Positions 53,341 through 61,542 of a stretch of DNA of 64,000 nt are shown piece by piece. Under the pieces are notes generated by a model, which was not told the origin of the DNA, did no database searches, and worked only from the letters and a program-made list of their open reading frames with translations. This stretch comes from Cellulosimicrobium protaetiae. Its GTDB lineage: Bacteria; Actinomycetota; Actinomycetes; Actinomycetales; Cellulomonadaceae. Positions within the stretch are counted from its first letter, which is position 1. Every line of letters starts with the position of its first letter. The stretch covers positions 124,001 through 188,000 of the forward strand of contig NZ_CP052757.1 in assembly GCF_009708005.2 (NCBI RefSeq), given 5' to 3'. The position numbers and the translations under genes were made by a program.

Positions 53341-53353
53341 GAGAACAGTTCTC
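53341..53353. promoter_or_regulatory. Zur-box-like palindrome for the COG0523 gene
   Basis: GAGAACAGTTCTC is a perfect 6-bp inverted repeat with a 1-bp centre, resembling the rpmF site. It lies 12 bp past a -10-like TATGCT (53323-53328), well placed to block transcription toward the COG0523 gene. Confidence 0.65.
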
Positions 53354-53423
53354 AGGAGCAGGTTGTTCCCGAGCCGGTCACGAGGCCGCGCGGGACGCCC
53401 CAGACCACGGATCGGAGCGCTTC

Positions 53424-54686
53424 ATGCCCTTCTCGTCGCCCCTCTCACCGGACCCCTCGCAGGATCCGTCGGCCGACCCGACGCCCGGCGACGACCACGA
53501 CCTCGCCGCCGAGGGGACCAGACCTGCCGGCACCGGCGACGCCCGTGTCGCCCTGAGCGTCCTCGCGACGATCGACCCTGTGCTGCGCGACAGCGCGGTG
53601 TTCGGGCTCGTCGTCGGGACGCCGCGCGTCGTCGCGCTCCGGCACGACATCCACGCCGCGGACGGCGCGCTGCGGCGCGTCGTCGTCGACGCGACCGGAG
53701 TGATCGAGGACGAGACCGTCCCGCTCGAGCACGCGTGCCTGTCCTGCGCCGTCCGGGAGGACGCCGTCCCGACGCTGCGCCGGCTCGCCGAGGACGACCG
53801 GTGGGACCACGTCGTCCTCGCGCTGCCCGTCGCCGCCGAGTCGCTGCCGGTCGTCCGCGCGCTCGCCGCGCAGTCCACGCCCGGCAACGAGCTCCAACGG
53901 CTGCGCCTCGCGACCGCCGTCTGCGTCGTGGACCTCGACACTCTCGAGCACGACCTGCTCGACGACGACGGCGTCGACGGGCGCGGCGTCGGGCTCACCG
54001 AGGACGACCAGCGCGCGGTCGGCGAGGTGCTCGCCGCCCAGCTGGAGCACGCCGACCTCGTCGTCACGACCGGCGAGCCGTCGGACGCGCCGACCGGCTC
54101 CACGCTCGTCGACCGCGTCCGCGGCACCGACTCGCTGCGCCTCGACGGCCTCCACGCGCTCACCGCCGGGCACCTCGCCCGCCGCACCCACGACCCGGTG
54201 GCCGGCGAGCGCCGCGCTCACCCGCTCGGGGTGCGCGGTCCGCTCCGCCACCGCCTGCGCGTGCCGGGAGACCGCAGCTGGACGATCGAGCTGCGCTCGT
54301 CGCGGCCCTTCGACCCCGAGCGCCTGCTGCGTCGCATCGAGGACCTCGGCACCGGCCGCGTCCGGGCCCGCGGCGTGTTCCACGTCGCGAACCGCCCCGA
54401 CTCGCTGTGCGCGTGGGACGGCGCGGGCGGCCAGCTCTGCATCGGCACGCTCGGCACGTGGCAGGACGCGACCGACGACATAGGTCTCCCGGTCGAGCCG
54501 CGCACGCGCATCGTCGTCGTCGGGGCGACGGACACGGACGGCGACGACGACGAGCGCGGCCGGATCCTCGCCGCGTTCCGCGACGTGCTCGCGACGCCGG
54601 ACGAGCTCGCCGACGGCGGGCTGCGCTGGCTCGGCCGCACCGACGTCCTCGCGCCCTGGCTCGGGGCGCGCAGCGACGCGGTGTGA
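53424..54686 (+). CDS. COG0523 (CobW-like) protein with degenerate P-loop
   Basis: A 420-residue protein. It has the CobW-like order: an N-terminal nucleotide-fold segment, E-H-A-C-L-S-C-A-V-R-E-D where metallochaperones have C-x-C-C (here Cys105 and Cys108 only), a V-C-V-V-D-L-D-T strand, T-T-G-E-P in place of N-K-x-D, and a CobW C-terminal domain with P-F-D-P-E-R-L-L and G-V-F-H-V-A-N-R-P. The Walker A G-x4-G-K-T is absent; the region reads A-L-S-V-L-A-T-I-D-P. It may bind metal without hydrolysing GTP. Position beside Zur-like sites and the zinc-free ribosomal genes supports a zinc-starvation role. The ATG has a GGAGC site. Confidence 0.8.
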   Translation: MPFSSPLSPDPSQDPSADPTPGDDHDLAAEGTRPAGTGDARVALSVLATIDPVLRDSAVFGLVVGTPRVVALRHDIHAADGALRRVVVDATGVIEDETVPLEHACLSCAVREDAVPTLRRLAEDDRWDHVVLALPVAAESLPVVRALAAQSTPGNELQRLRLATAVCVVDLDTLEHDLLDDDGVDGRGVGLTEDDQRAVGEVLAAQLEHADLVVTTGEPSDAPTGSTLVDRVRGTDSLRLDGLHALTAGHLARRTHDPVAGERRAHPLGVRGPLRHRLRVPGDRSWTIELRSSRPFDPERLLRRIEDLGTGRVRARGVFHVANRPDSLCAWDGAGGQLCIGTLGTWQDATDDIGLPVEPRTRIVVVGATDTDGDDDERGRILAAFRDVLATPDELADGGLRWLGRTDVLAPWLGARSDAV

Positions 54687-54740
54687 CCGGCCCCAGCCGG
54701 CCGCTCCGAGGTCGTGGAGCCGACTCAGTACGGTGGCCTC

Positions 54741-55478
54741 GTGGGGGACGACGAGGTGGTCGGGTCGAAGATCGCGCTGATCGAGGCACAGCTGCGCGCT
54801 CTGCGCACGATCGCGCTCGCGCAGTCGCGGTGGCGCGAGGTCGCCGCAGCGGTCGCCGCGGGCACGCCGCTGCCGTTGGACGGCCTGACGCCGGAGCAGG
54901 AGGAGACGGTCCGCAACCTCCAGCTCCGGCGCCTCTCGCCGCAGGACCGCGAACGGGTCCGCGCCGAGATCGACGCGCTGGAGGCCGCGCTGAGGCGGCT
55001 GACGTCGGACGACGACGCTCCGGAACCCGACCGCCCCAGGCCGGACGGAGGCCCGGAACGCGCTCACGAGGACGCGCCCCCGGACGCGAGGTGGTTCGCC
55101 GTCGCGCCCCTGTCAGGGACCGTCTTCCGCCCGGGACGCGCGTCCGCGACAGGACTGCCGCGGCCACGGCTCCGCCGTGAGGAGCACGCGCTCCGCCTGA
55201 TGAACGACTACGCGGCGGACTGGCCGCTGTGGCCCGCGACCTCCGCGACCGCGGAGGAGCTGGAACCGCTCCTCGGATCACCGCTGACCGCTCGGCTCCG
55301 CCGATGGGCCCGGACGTTCAACGACCACTACAGCCACGTCGACGGTTGGGACGACCCTGCGGTCGCCGCGGGGCACCGCGCCGAGGCCGATCGTCTGCTC
55401 GCCGCGCTCCGGGAGGCCCTCCCGCCGCCGTGGACGGTCAGCCTCGACTACTGGGAGACGACGGGCGACGGCCGCTGA
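54741..55478 (+). CDS. Hypothetical protein with coiled-coil N terminus
   Basis: A 245-residue protein without signal or membrane helix. Residues about 8-90 are helical and charged, with a likely coiled coil (S-K-I-A-L-I-E-A-Q-L-R-A-L-R-T-I-A-L) and D-R-E-R-V-R-A-E-I-D-A-L-E-A-A-L. An acidic/Pro linker follows. Residues about 155-245 form a separate domain (L-M-N-D-Y-A-A-D-W-P-L-W-P, then F-N-D-H-Y-S-H-V-D-G-W and P-P-P-W-T-V-S-L-D-Y-W). No family recognised. The GTG at 54741 is preferred because TACGGT ends 6 bp before it; it looks leaderless. Confidence 0.65.
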   Translation: MGDDEVVGSKIALIEAQLRALRTIALAQSRWREVAAAVAAGTPLPLDGLTPEQEETVRNLQLRRLSPQDRERVRAEIDALEAALRRLTSDDDAPEPDRPRPDGGPERAHEDAPPDARWFAVAPLSGTVFRPGRASATGLPRPRLRREEHALRLMNDYAADWPLWPATSATAEELEPLLGSPLTARLRRWARTFNDHYSHVDGWDDPAVAAGHRAEADRLLAALREALPPPWTVSLDYWETTGDGR

Positions 55479-55482
55479 GGCG

Positions 55483-56076
55483 TCACCCGACGACGCGGCG
55501 GACGAGCTCGTCGACGCGGCGCTCGTGGTTCTCGGCGGAGAACCTGCCCGCGCGCTGTAGCGTCGCGACCCCGTGCATCGCACCCCACACGACCTCGGCT
55601 GCCGTCCCGACGTCCGACGGCGGCCGGTCGAGCGCGAGGAGCGTGCCGACGATGGCCTCGTACCCCTCGCGCATCGCGCGCGGGGTCTCGTCCGAGGCGA
55701 AGGCCGCCCCGATCGGCAGGTGGAACATCGCCTCGTACGTCGCCGGGTGGCGCGCGGCGAAGTCGAGGTAGGCCACGACCAGAGCGCGGACCCGGTCCTC
55801 GCCGCGCACCTCCGCGCCGGGTGCCGGGCTGGCCGCGGACAGCGCGGCGGCGAGCTCCTCGAAGCCGAGCAGCGCCACCGCGGTGACGATCTGGGACCTG
55901 CCCTCCGGGAAGTGCCCGTAGAGGACGGGCTGGCTGTACCCGATCGCGTCCGCGAGCCGGCGCGTGGTGACGGCCTCCCACCCCTGCTCCTCGGCGAGCA
56001 CACGCGCCGCCGCGACGATCTGCGCCTCCCGCTCCGCGAGGAGCCGTGCCTTGCGCGCTGCTGCCGGTGTGCTCAT
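55483..56076 (-). CDS. TetR-family transcriptional repressor
   Basis: A 197-residue TetR protein. The N-terminal helix-turn-helix reads A-A-A-R-V-L-A-E-E-Q-G-W-E-A-V-T-T-R-R-L, then Y-S-Q-P-V-L-Y-G-H-F. The C-terminal domain has W-G-A-M-H-G-V-A-T-L, the TetR WHG-domain signature. It is divergent from the DUF1772 gene, with two CTAGC palindromes in the 79-bp gap, so it should repress both. The ligand is unknown. The start is the ATG immediately downstream of the operators. Confidence 0.92.
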   Translation of the reverse strand: MSTPAAARKARLLAEREAQIVAAARVLAEEQGWEAVTTRRLADAIGYSQPVLYGHFPEGRSQIVTAVALLGFEELAAALSAASPAPGAEVRGEDRVRALVVAYLDFAARHPATYEAMFHLPIGAAFASDETPRAMREGYEAIVGTLLALDRPPSDVGTAAEVVWGAMHGVATLQRAGRFSAENHERRVDELVRRVVG

Positions 56077-56084
56077 GCCACGAG

Positions 56085-56130
56085 TCTAGCGCCGCTAGAT
56101 TGTCTGTGCTAGTTTTCCTAGCGTTGCTAG
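56085..56130. promoter_or_regulatory. Paired TetR operators
   Basis: TCTAGCGCCGCTAGA (56085-56099) and CTAGCGTTGCTAG (56118-56130) are perfect dyads with 3-bp spacers. Their centres are 32 bp apart, three helical turns, so two dimers would bind the same face. Confidence 0.8.
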
Positions 56131-56155
56131 ATTCCCTGGACCGAAGGAGCCGGAC

Positions 56156-56596
56156 ATGCAGTGGTTGCCGATCGTCGCAGTGGTCGTCCTGGGCGTGATG
56201 GTGGGGGTCGAGGTGTCGGTCGCGTTCGTCGTGAACCCGATCGTCGACCGCCTGCCAGGGAACGCCGGACTGCTCGCCCGGGCCGACGGCGGGCGGATGC
56301 TCGGGCGGGCGATGCCGTTCTGGTACTTCGGGTCGCTCGCGCTCACCGCCGCGTCCGCCCTCGTGCTGTCCGCCGGCGCGTGGGCGGCCTGGACCGCGGC
56401 CGCCCTCCTGGCGCTGAGCGTCGTCCTGTCGGTCGCCGTGCTCGTGCCCATCAACAACCGCGGCAAGACGTGGACCCCCGAGACCGCACCCGCCGACTGG
56501 CGCGAGCAGGCCCACCGCTGGGACCGGTACCACCTCGTCCGCATCACCCTGCTCGTCGCGGCGTTCGCGCTGCTGGCCGTCGCGGTCGCGGCCTGA
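56156..56596 (+). CDS. DUF1772 (anthrone-oxygenase-like) membrane protein
   Basis: A 146-residue protein with four membrane helices, M-V-G-V-E-V-S-V-A-F-V-V-N-P near the first, and the family's V-L-V-P-I-N-N-R-G-K-T-W loop followed by W-R-E-Q-A-H-R-W-D-R-Y-H. Relatives include anthrone oxygenases, but most bacterial members are uncharacterised. GAAGGAG precedes the ATG. It is controlled, by position, by the divergent TetR repressor. Confidence 0.88.
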   Translation: MQWLPIVAVVVLGVMVGVEVSVAFVVNPIVDRLPGNAGLLARADGGRMLGRAMPFWYFGSLALTAASALVLSAGAWAAWTAAALLALSVVLSVAVLVPINNRGKTWTPETAPADWREQAHRWDRYHLVRITLLVAAFALLAVAVAA

Positions 56597-56622
56597 CACC
56601 GAACGGGCCCGGACGCGGAAGA

Positions 56623-56685
56623 ACCGGTGGCGATCCGCCGCGAGAGCTCCCCCCAGCGAAGCTCTCGTCGCGGACCGCCACCGGT
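56623..56685. repeat. Long inverted repeat between convergent genes
   Basis: 26-bp arms (56623-56648 and 56660-56685, starting ACCGGTGGCG) with two mismatches and an 11-nt loop. It probably ends the DUF1772 transcript. Its arms differ from the three numbered families. Confidence 0.8.
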
Positions 56686-56770
56686 CCAGGTGTCGCCGCG
56701 TGACCCGTCGCGACGACGTCCCCCACCAGTGCGAGAGGCGGTGGGCGCATGTTCGGGACGTTCACGAACA

Positions 56771-56784
56771 GTGATCTGGATCAC
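56771..56784. promoter_or_regulatory. CRP-like palindrome in a gene-free stretch
   Basis: GTGATCTGGATCAC, flanked by A on both sides, fits the GTGA-N6-TCAC half-site arrangement of CRP/FNR family regulators. It lies in the 186 bp between the inverted repeat and the end of the YcnI-like gene; no gene start follows it. Confidence 0.4.
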
Positions 56785-56871
56785 AGTACGCCGGACGTCG
56801 CCCCGACGCCCGGCGGCCCGGTCGACCAGCGGGGCGGCCGGTCGGTCGTCACCGGACCGTCGGGGTCGTCC

Positions 56872-57492
56872 TCACGTCGTCCGCGCTCGCCGTCGGGCCG
56901 CCCACCCGCCCGCGACGCCGACGACGACGGCCCCCACCACGACGGCCGCGACGAGGGGCGCCGTCGGCGTCGGGGACGCTGCCGCGGCGACGGGCGCCGG
57001 GGCGAGCGACGCCGACGTCGCGACGAACGTCGGCGCGGGGCGCGCGCCGGACGGGTCGGTGTCCGTCCACGCGTACGACGCGCCCGACGGGCACTCCTGC
57101 ACCGCTGGGAAGACGAACGCCTGCCCCACCTCCCCCGTGACCCGGACGTCGAGCGTGAACGCCGCGCGCTCGCCGTCGGGCACGGGCTCGCCGGACCACT
57201 CCACAGAGTCGGTGCCGACCTCGGACTCCCACCCGTCGGGCTGGCCCGCCGCGAGCGCCTCGACGCCCTCGGGGAGGGTGACGCGCAGGGCGTCGGTGGG
57301 CTCGCCGTCGCACCCGTGGTCGAACGTGAAGGTGAGCGTCGACGTGCCGTCGCCGTGCGGCTCCACGGTCTCGATGAGCACGTGCGCGGCCGCGGGGCCG
57401 GCGGTCAGCGCGGCGAGCGCTCCGGCCGCGACCGCGGCGAGGACGACGCGCGTGCCGCGCCGACCGGGGCGCGACCGCCGGGGACCGGTCAT
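56872..57492 (-). CDS. YcnI-like (DUF1775) copper-binding membrane-anchored protein
   Basis: A 206-residue precursor. The signal peptide ends A-A-A, so the mature protein starts with H-V-L-I-E-T-V-E-P, the N-terminal His used for copper in YcnI proteins. The DUF1775 core has C-D-G-E-P-T, P-D-G-W-E and V-E-W-S-G, with two cysteines (T-F-D-H-G-C and V-Q-E-C) likely disulfide-bonded. A C-terminal membrane helix and R-R-R tail anchor it. It overlaps the copCD gene by ATGA. It is the third gene of a ycnI-copCD-ycnI operon. Confidence 0.82.
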   Translation of the reverse strand: MTGPRRSRPGRRGTRVVLAAVAAGALAALTAGPAAAHVLIETVEPHGDGTSTLTFTFDHGCDGEPTDALRVTLPEGVEALAAGQPDGWESEVGTDSVEWSGEPVPDGERAAFTLDVRVTGEVGQAFVFPAVQECPSGASYAWTDTDPSGARPAPTFVATSASLAPAPVAAAASPTPTAPLVAAVVVGAVVVGVAGGWAARRRARTT

Positions 57493-59213
57493 GAGGACAC
57501 CTCCACGGGGATCTCGACGATCGGGTTCTCGTACTTGGACGTCCGGACGCTCACGTGCAGGGTCCAGTCGCCCGCCATCGGCAGGTCGAGCGTCGCCTCG
57601 TACGCGCCCGTCCCGGTCTGCGTGAGGGGCCGGGTGAACGGCCCGAGCGCGGGGTCGGCGAGCGTCGTGGACAGCTCGGGCACGGCGACGGGCTCCAGGG
57701 GCTGCCCGTCGGCGTCGAGCAGCTCGATCTCGAGCGCGTTGACGCCGACCCGGCCGGGGGTGACCCGAGCGCGGAGCGTCCCGTCGCCGAGCTCCTCGAC
57801 CACCTCGACCGCCGGGGTCGCGGCCTCCTCGGCGGACGGGTCCGTCGCCGCGACCGGGCTGCGCGAGACGAGCACGCCCGTCACCGCGAGCACGAGCACG
57901 AGCAGCGCGGCCTCGGCGGCGACCGTCCGGCCGAGCCGACGGCGCGCGACCGCCCCGGTCGTGCCGCCCGACCCGGCGCTCCCGCCACCGGGGGGACCGT
58001 CCCCCACGACGGCCGGGACGAGCCGGTAGCGGTTCCAGGCCGCGATGCCGACGAGGCACAGTGCGACGCCGACCTTGACGAGCAGGGTCTGGCCGTAGGT
58101 CGTCGACACGAGCGCGTCGAGCGTCCCGAGGATGCGCCAGCCGAGCACGGTCCCGGTGACGGCGAGCGCGAGGACGACCCACGCGCCGAGCGCCGAGAAC
58201 CGCGCGACGGTGACCGCGGCACGCCGGGCGTCCACGTGCGCGGACGGCGCGAGCAGGAGCGCGAGCCCGACGACGCCGCCGAGCCACACCGCCCCGGCCG
58301 CGACGTGCAGGGCGTCCGCCGTGACGACGAGCCACGGCGGGCCGAACGTGCGCGTGTGCCCGACGAGCACGAGCGACCCCAGCGCGAGCGCGGCGGCGCC
58401 GAGGACGACCCCGGCGGGCCACGCCGCCCGGGTCTCGCGCGCCGCGCGGGGCGCGAGCAGGGTCGCGACGACCAGCCCGGCGAGCCCCAGCGCGCCAGCG
58501 CGCGTGGAGTCGGTCGCGAGGCCCGCCGCCCAGGTCGCCGGGTCGACGAGCGCCCCCAGCCCGCCGCCCGCCTGCCAGGCCGGGGTGAGCGGGACCGCGA
58601 GCACGATCCCCGCTGCCGCGACGACGAGTGAGCCGCGCCGCACGCGCTGCAGCCGGCGCCGCAGCACCGGCGCGGCACCGGGCGAGACGTGCAGCACGAG
58701 GAGCTCGAACCCGACGAGCCCCGCCACGAGGAACGTGCCCGCGTAGACCGCGGCCTGGTCGAGCGCGCGGACGGCGACGAGCGCCGCCGTCGGCTCGGCC
58801 ACCCGGGCCTCGACCGACGTCGCGCTCGGCGCGCCCACGGAGAACGTGAACGCGCCCGCGACGGGGTGCGTGTCGAGGGAGACGACGCGCCAGCTCACGA
58901 CGTACGTGCCGTCGTCGAGCGTCGTGGCCGGGGTGACGACGAGCGCGTCGTCGACCGCGGCGACGTCCACGTCGACGGGCGAGCCGTCGGCCGCGAGGAC
59001 CGTGGTCCCGCCGGTCACGGCCTGGACGGGCTCGTTGAAGGTGATGGTCAGCGCGTCGGGCGGGGCGTCGAGGACGGTGCCGTCCCGCGGGTCGGTGCCC
59101 ACGAGGACGGCGTGGGCCGCGGCCGGGCCGCTCGCGAGGATCGCGAGCAGGACCGCGGCCGCGGCACCGACGACGACGGCCACCACCCGGCGCAGGGCCG
59201 AGGGGCGGCTCAC
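57489..59213 (-). CDS. CopC-CopD fusion, periplasmic copper binding and membrane import
   Basis: A 574-residue protein. The signal peptide is followed by a CopC domain beginning A-H-A-V-L-V-G-T-D-P-R-D-G (mature N-terminal His) with the second copper site D-T-H-P-V-A-G-A-F-T-F. Eight or so membrane helices of CopD follow, with H-V-A-A-G-A-V-W-L-G-G and G-H-T-R-T-F near the conserved histidines. After the last helix is an extra ~110-residue extracytoplasmic domain (V-E-E-L-G-D-G-T-L-R-A-R-V-T-P to the end), YtkA-like in pattern. CopCD systems move copper into the cell. The GTG at 59213 is 4 bp after the upstream ycnI stop. Confidence 0.9.
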   Translation of the reverse strand: MSRPSALRRVVAVVVGAAAAVLLAILASGPAAAHAVLVGTDPRDGTVLDAPPDALTITFNEPVQAVTGGTTVLAADGSPVDVDVAAVDDALVVTPATTLDDGTYVVSWRVVSLDTHPVAGAFTFSVGAPSATSVEARVAEPTAALVAVRALDQAAVYAGTFLVAGLVGFELLVLHVSPGAAPVLRRRLQRVRRGSLVVAAAGIVLAVPLTPAWQAGGGLGALVDPATWAAGLATDSTRAGALGLAGLVVATLLAPRAARETRAAWPAGVVLGAAALALGSLVLVGHTRTFGPPWLVVTADALHVAAGAVWLGGVVGLALLLAPSAHVDARRAAVTVARFSALGAWVVLALAVTGTVLGWRILGTLDALVSTTYGQTLLVKVGVALCLVGIAAWNRYRLVPAVVGDGPPGGGSAGSGGTTGAVARRRLGRTVAAEAALLVLVLAVTGVLVSRSPVAATDPSAEEAATPAVEVVEELGDGTLRARVTPGRVGVNALEIELLDADGQPLEPVAVPELSTTLADPALGPFTRPLTQTGTGAYEATLDLPMAGDWTLHVSVRTSKYENPIVEIPVEVSS

Positions 59214-59217
59214 GGTG

Positions 59218-59967
59218 TCAGTCCCCGGCGCGGCGCGTGCGCAGGAAGGCGAGCAGGCCGAGCACCAGCCCGGCCGCACCGAGCCCGAGCGCGACCCAGG
59301 TCGCGACGGGAGTCGCCGCCTCGGCCGACGTCGCGGCGGGCGCACCGTCCGCGCTCGCGGCCTGAGCGTCGGTCCCGCCGTCCGCCGCCTCGTCCTCGGG
59401 CGCGGTCTCGGCCGACGTCCCGTGGCCGTCGCCCTCCGCCGCGGTGAGCTCGAACATCGGCGCCGGCAGCTCGAGCGCGTCGGCGTCCTCGCCCTCGGCG
59501 GGGACCTGCACCCAGGCACTCTCACCCTCCTCGCACGCCTGGACGGTCGGGAAGACGAGCGTCTCGCCCTCCGCCTCCGGCAGCTTGAGGGAGAGCACGA
59601 ACGCATCCCGGTACCCGTCGGGCAGCGGGGTCTTCGCCGTGTAGACGACCTCGGCGACGCGCTCGGTGTACTCGCCGCCGTGGCCGTCGTCGACGGGCTC
59701 GGCGAGGTCCTCCATGACCTTCTCGACGTCCCAGCCGGGGTTCACGCTCGGGGTGACCGCGACGATCTGCTCGGGCATCTGGATGGAGACCTTCGTGGTG
59801 GACGACTCTCCGCAGCCGTGCGGGACGCCGAAGGTGAGGAGCGCGTAGGCGCCCGCCTCGGTCGTGTCGGGCTTCACGGTGACGTGCGCCGAGGCGGCGC
59901 CCGCGCCGACGACGACGAGCCCGGTGGCGAGGGCGGTGGCGCCGAGGGCGCGCAGGGTCTTTCGCAT
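59218..59967 (-). CDS. YcnI-like (DUF1775) copper-binding protein
   Basis: A 249-residue precursor. The signal peptide ends A-S-A, leaving His28 as mature residue 1 (H-V-T-V-K-P-D-T-T-E-A-G), the monohistidine brace position known for Cu(II) in YcnI. The core includes V-P-H-G-C-G-E-S-S-T-T-K-V and V-N-P-G-W-D-V-E, with two cysteines placed for a disulfide (H-G-C-G, Q-A-C-E). An Ala/Asp/Glu linker of about 60 residues and one membrane helix end the protein. It is the first gene of the operon; GAAAGGCACC precedes the ATG. Two different YcnI-like proteins flank copCD. Confidence 0.9.
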   Translation of the reverse strand: MRKTLRALGATALATGLVVVGAGAASAHVTVKPDTTEAGAYALLTFGVPHGCGESSTTKVSIQMPEQIVAVTPSVNPGWDVEKVMEDLAEPVDDGHGGEYTERVAEVVYTAKTPLPDGYRDAFVLSLKLPEAEGETLVFPTVQACEEGESAWVQVPAEGEDADALELPAPMFELTAAEGDGHGTSAETAPEDEAADGGTDAQAASADGAPAATSAEAATPVATWVALGLGAAGLVLGLLAFLRTRRAGD

Positions 59968-60137
59968 GGTGGTGCCTTTCGGGGAGAAGAGGTGAGGGGG
60001 CTCCGGCGCACACGACGGCACGCTGCGGGCACACCCCGGTGCGGCCGGTCCGGGCCGGCCGAGGGGGTGGCGCACAGGTCGCGCGGGCACGCGGGAGCGG
60101 ACGCCGCGGACAGGTCCGCCGACGGCGTCGGGAGGGG

Positions 60138-60674
60138 TCAGGCGACGGCGGGCGGACCGCGCCCGGGCGCGGCACCGCGCACGAGCAGGTCGCGGACCGT
60201 CGGCAGCGCGCCGACGGCGGGCGGGGCCGCGAGGACGACGAGGCTCCGCGGGCGGCCGGGGACCCGGCGACCTGCGAGCCACCTCCACAGCCGCCACAGG
60301 ACGGCGTCGCCGTACCGCAGGACGAGCGCGACGACGAGCGTCGCCACGGCGTGCGCGCCGAGCATGGCGAGCGGCGAGGAGGCGTGCGCGTGTGCGGCCG
60401 CGTCAGCCGGGGACAGCGCGGCGCAGCGGTCGAAGACCACGTGCAGCACGAGCTGGCCCGCGCCGAGGAGCCCGAGCAGCCGCGGGAGCCCGACCTGACG
60501 CCGGGTGAGGGGTCGCACCGCGACGGCGGTGAGGACGGCGAGCACGCCCAGCGGGACGGCTCCCGGGTCGGTGCCGCCGGCGAGGCCGTGGGCGACGACG
60601 GACAGCCCGACGACCGCGGCGGCGAGCAGCAGCACCCGCACGCCGCGGAGCACCCCTGCTCCGGGCGACGTCAC
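60138..60674 (-). CDS. Copper-cluster membrane protein (paralog of the gene at 61543)
   Basis: A 178-residue protein with four membrane helices and Arg/Pro-rich tail (G-R-R-V-P-G-R-P-R-S). It shares layout with the product of 61543-62238: L-A-G-G-T/A-x-P-x-x-x-P-L near the first helix, R-R-Q-V-G-L-P-R-L-L-G-L-L-G-A-G-Q-L-V-L-H, a loop with H-A-H-A, then H-A-V-A-T-L-V-V-A-L-V-L. Histidines in the loop could hold copper. The GTG start is 6 bp after TAGGGT, probably leaderless. It lies just upstream of the ycnI-copCD-ycnI operon on the same strand. Confidence 0.75.
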   Translation of the reverse strand: MTSPGAGVLRGVRVLLLAAAVVGLSVVAHGLAGGTDPGAVPLGVLAVLTAVAVRPLTRRQVGLPRLLGLLGAGQLVLHVVFDRCAALSPADAAAHAHASSPLAMLGAHAVATLVVALVLRYGDAVLWRLWRWLAGRRVPGRPRSLVVLAAPPAVGALPTVRDLLVRGAAPGRGPPAVA

Positions 60675-60719
60675 GGACGCACCCTAGCGGCAGGAGGGGT
60701 ACGCGCGGGAGGGTCGGCC

Positions 60720-60748
60720 GCCGTCCTCCCCGCTGCGGGGAGGACGGC
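60720..60748 (-). terminator. Terminator of the copC gene
   Basis: GCCGTCCTCCCC and GGGGAGGACGGC pair perfectly around GCTGC, 14 bp after the copC stop. Confidence 0.85.
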
Positions 60749-60762
60749 GTGGGCCGGCACGG

Positions 60763-61455
60763 TCAGTCCTCGGGGTCGTGCGGGGTGTCGTCACCCGTCG
60801 CGCCACGGCGGCGCAGCACGACCACGACGACGACCGCGGCGGCGACGACGAGCGCGCCGAGCCCCACGAGCACGGGGACGATCGACGAGCCGCCGTCCTC
60901 CGCGTCCGTGGCGGCAGGCGTCGCGGACTCCGACGTCGTGTCCTCGGCCGCGTCGGCCGGAGCGTCCTCGGACGCGGTCTCCTCGGGCGTCGCCTCGTCC
61001 GTCGTGGGCTCCTCGGAGACCGGCGCCTCAGGCTGGGCAGCGACGGTGAAGGCGAACGTGCCCTCGATGGGGTGGCCGTCGGACGAGACGACGCGCCACG
61101 CGACGGTGTACGTGTCGCCGCCGAGCGCGACGGCGGGGTCGAGCGCGAGCGTCGCGGTGCTGCCGTCGATCGTCGGCGCACCCTGCGTGACGACCGTCCC
61201 CGCCGAGTCGGACACCACGACCTGCGGCTCGACCGGCAGCGGCTCGGTGTTGAACGTCAGGGTGATCGCCCCCGGGGGCGTCGCGAGCTGGGCGCCGTCG
61301 GCCGGGTCCGAGGAGAGGAGCCGGTCGTGCGCGGACGCCGGAGCGGCCGCGAGCGTCGTGAACGTCGCGGTCAGGCCCAGGGTGAGCGCGGCGGTCGCGA
61401 GGAGCGCGAGGAGGGCGGTGACTGCCGACAGGGGTCGGCGCAGGGAGAGCGTCAT
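60763..61455 (-). CDS. CopC-domain copper-binding protein, membrane-anchored
   Basis: A 230-residue precursor. The signal peptide ends A-S-A and the mature chain starts H-D-R-L-L-S-S-D-P-A-D-G, giving the N-terminal His of CopC. The rest of the domain has L-T-F-N-T-E-P-L-P and S-S-D-G-H-P-I-E-G-T-F-A-F with the second copper-site residues (D and H). A 60-residue acidic Ala/Glu/Thr linker and one membrane helix follow. Unlike the gene at 57489 it has no CopD part. GGAAGACCCCC precedes the ATG at 61455. It adjoins a membrane paralog, forming a second copper pair. Confidence 0.88.
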   Translation of the reverse strand: MTLSLRRPLSAVTALLALLATAALTLGLTATFTTLAAAPASAHDRLLSSDPADGAQLATPPGAITLTFNTEPLPVEPQVVVSDSAGTVVTQGAPTIDGSTATLALDPAVALGGDTYTVAWRVVSSDGHPIEGTFAFTVAAQPEAPVSEEPTTDEATPEETASEDAPADAAEDTTSESATPAATDAEDGGSSIVPVLVGLGALVVAAAVVVVVVLRRRGATGDDTPHDPED

Positions 61456-61542
61456 GGGGGTCTTCCGTCCGAGGCGCGGCGGTCGCCGCACGGTGGTGCC
61501 CGTGGCCCGGCCGTCGCCGGGGCGGCCTCGTCGGGGGCCGCG

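Noticed and set aside
56749-58029. Plus-strand ORF starting at an ATG next to the CRP-like site
   Set aside because: It runs antisense through the YcnI-like gene, lacks a ribosome site and has no recognisable protein sequence.
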